This document shows positions 6,869-7,170 of a stretch of DNA of 7,170 bases, piece after piece (within the stretch, counting starts at the first letter, position 1; each line of letters opens with the position of its first letter). This stretch comes from Thiobacillus sp. (GTDB lineage: Bacteria > Pseudomonadota > Gammaproteobacteria > Burkholderiales > Thiobacillaceae). The translations under genes and the position numbers were made by a program. Location: NCBI GenBank assembly GCA_003510325.1, contig DONB01000085.1:1-7170 (forward strand). The letters are read 5' to 3'. The notes under the pieces were generated by a model. The model searched no databases, was not told where the DNA came from, and was given only the letters and a program-made list of their open reading frames with translations.

Positions 6869-6874
6869 CCCTTT
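6869..6874 (-). promoter_or_regulatory. Ribosome binding site of the membrane methyltransferase gene
   Basis: AAAGGG on the minus strand, then a 7-base spacer (AAATCAG) and the ATG at 6861. Its strength and spacing decide the start over the upstream TTG (6957) and ATG (6888), neither of which has a comparable site. The rest of the 6862-6953 gap shows no gene, clear promoter or terminator. Confidence 0.65.
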
Positions 6875-6953
6875 GCGACACGACTCATAAAGTGATGCTG
6901 AAAGCCGGAATGGTCCGCATGATCGAAATTGTTATGGGCTCGGCGGGTCCGGT

Positions 6954-7170
6954 TCAAATTCCTGCCGTTTCCCTCCAGGTCAAGAAAGCCACAATATTGT
7001 TGATCCGGGTGGAGTGATCCTGCTTGCGCGTGATGTGCTCCTCAAAAAGTCTTTCCAGCGCGGGTACGTTAAACCAGTCAGCCGCACACGGATTGTCGAG
7101 CAACTGAGTGCGGAACCACTCAGGGTCTGTGCGTCGAATGCTTTCATCGTGGTGGACGTAGTGGTTGCGG
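6954..7170 (-). CDS. Asparagine synthetase-like amidotransferase, C-terminal end (partial)
   Basis: An open frame enters from the window edge and runs 71 codons to a TGA at 6956-6954. The fragment has the signature of the C-terminal tail of glutamine-hydrolysing asparagine synthetases: a Trp-Phe pair (32-33), PALERLFEEH (36-45), a basic residue then QDHS (50-53), and a final helix ending in FLTWRE (62-67). Such enzymes use glutamine ammonia and ATP to amidate a carboxylate. In polysaccharide clusters, homologues are thought to amidate uronic acids or similar sugar acids rather than make asparagine. The N-terminal glutaminase and synthetase domains are outside the window, so catalytic residues cannot be checked. 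The same tail occurs in several asparagine-synthetase-like subfamilies, so the exact role is open. Confidence 0.72.
   Translation of the reverse strand, partial: RNHYVHHDESIRRTDPEWFRTQLLDNPCAADWFNVPALERLFEEHITRKQDHSTRINNIVAFLTWRETAGI

Noticed and set aside
6862..6957. A 32-residue N-terminal extension of the membrane methyltransferase from a TTG at 6957
   Set aside because: The TTG overlaps the upstream stop, the extension is His/Arg-rich and unlike the rest, and the internal ATG at 6861 has a strong, well-spaced AAAGGG.
1..7170. Search by eye for tRNA, rRNA, CRISPR arrays, insertion-sequence ends, phage genes and long direct or inverted repeats
   Set aside because: No supporting pattern was seen. 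The only transposition-like hint, decayed sequence in the gaps, has no terminal repeats or transposase fragment.

Overview
The window looks like the interior of a surface- or exo-polysaccharide biosynthesis cluster. GC is moderately high (high fifties percent by eye), codons are GC3-rich, and genes are tightly packed. The protein flavour fits a Gram-negative proteobacterium, most plausibly a betaproteobacterium; this is inference, as the window has no taxonomic marker. Every convincing gene lies on the minus strand, so transcription runs from base 7170 towards base 1.

Layout in transcription order: (1) 7170-6954, the C-terminal end of an asparagine-synthetase-like amidotransferase, cut by the window edge; (2) 6861-5998, a class I SAM methyltransferase with an N-terminal membrane hairpin; (3) 5997-5729, a gap holding a weak terminator-like hairpin and an 87-codon reading frame of uncertain status; (4) 5728-4934, a NodB-fold polysaccharide deacetylase without a signal peptide; (5) 4926-3976, a family 2 glycosyltransferase; (6) 3975-3846, a gap holding what looks like a short gene broken by one extra base; (7) 3845-2898, a second family 2 glycosyltransferase; (8) 2901-2143, an FkbM-family methyltransferase overlapping the previous gene by 4 bases; (9) 2130-907, a GT-B fold (GT4-like) glycosyltransferase; (10) 889-1, a PAPS-dependent sulfotransferase open at the window edge. 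The amidotransferase and the sulfotransferase are both window-edge partials.

Taken together: three glycosyltransferases build a repeat unit, and five modifying enzymes (deacetylase, two methyltransferases, sulfotransferase, amidotransferase) decorate it. This predicts a heavily modified, possibly sulfated and methylated glycan. No initiating sugar transferase, flippase, polymerase, export protein or sugar-nucleotide enzyme lies here, so those should be in the flanks. I found no tRNA, rRNA, CRISPR array, insertion sequence or long repeat. The least explained parts are the two gaps in an otherwise compact operon, each holding a reading frame that fills it almost exactly.
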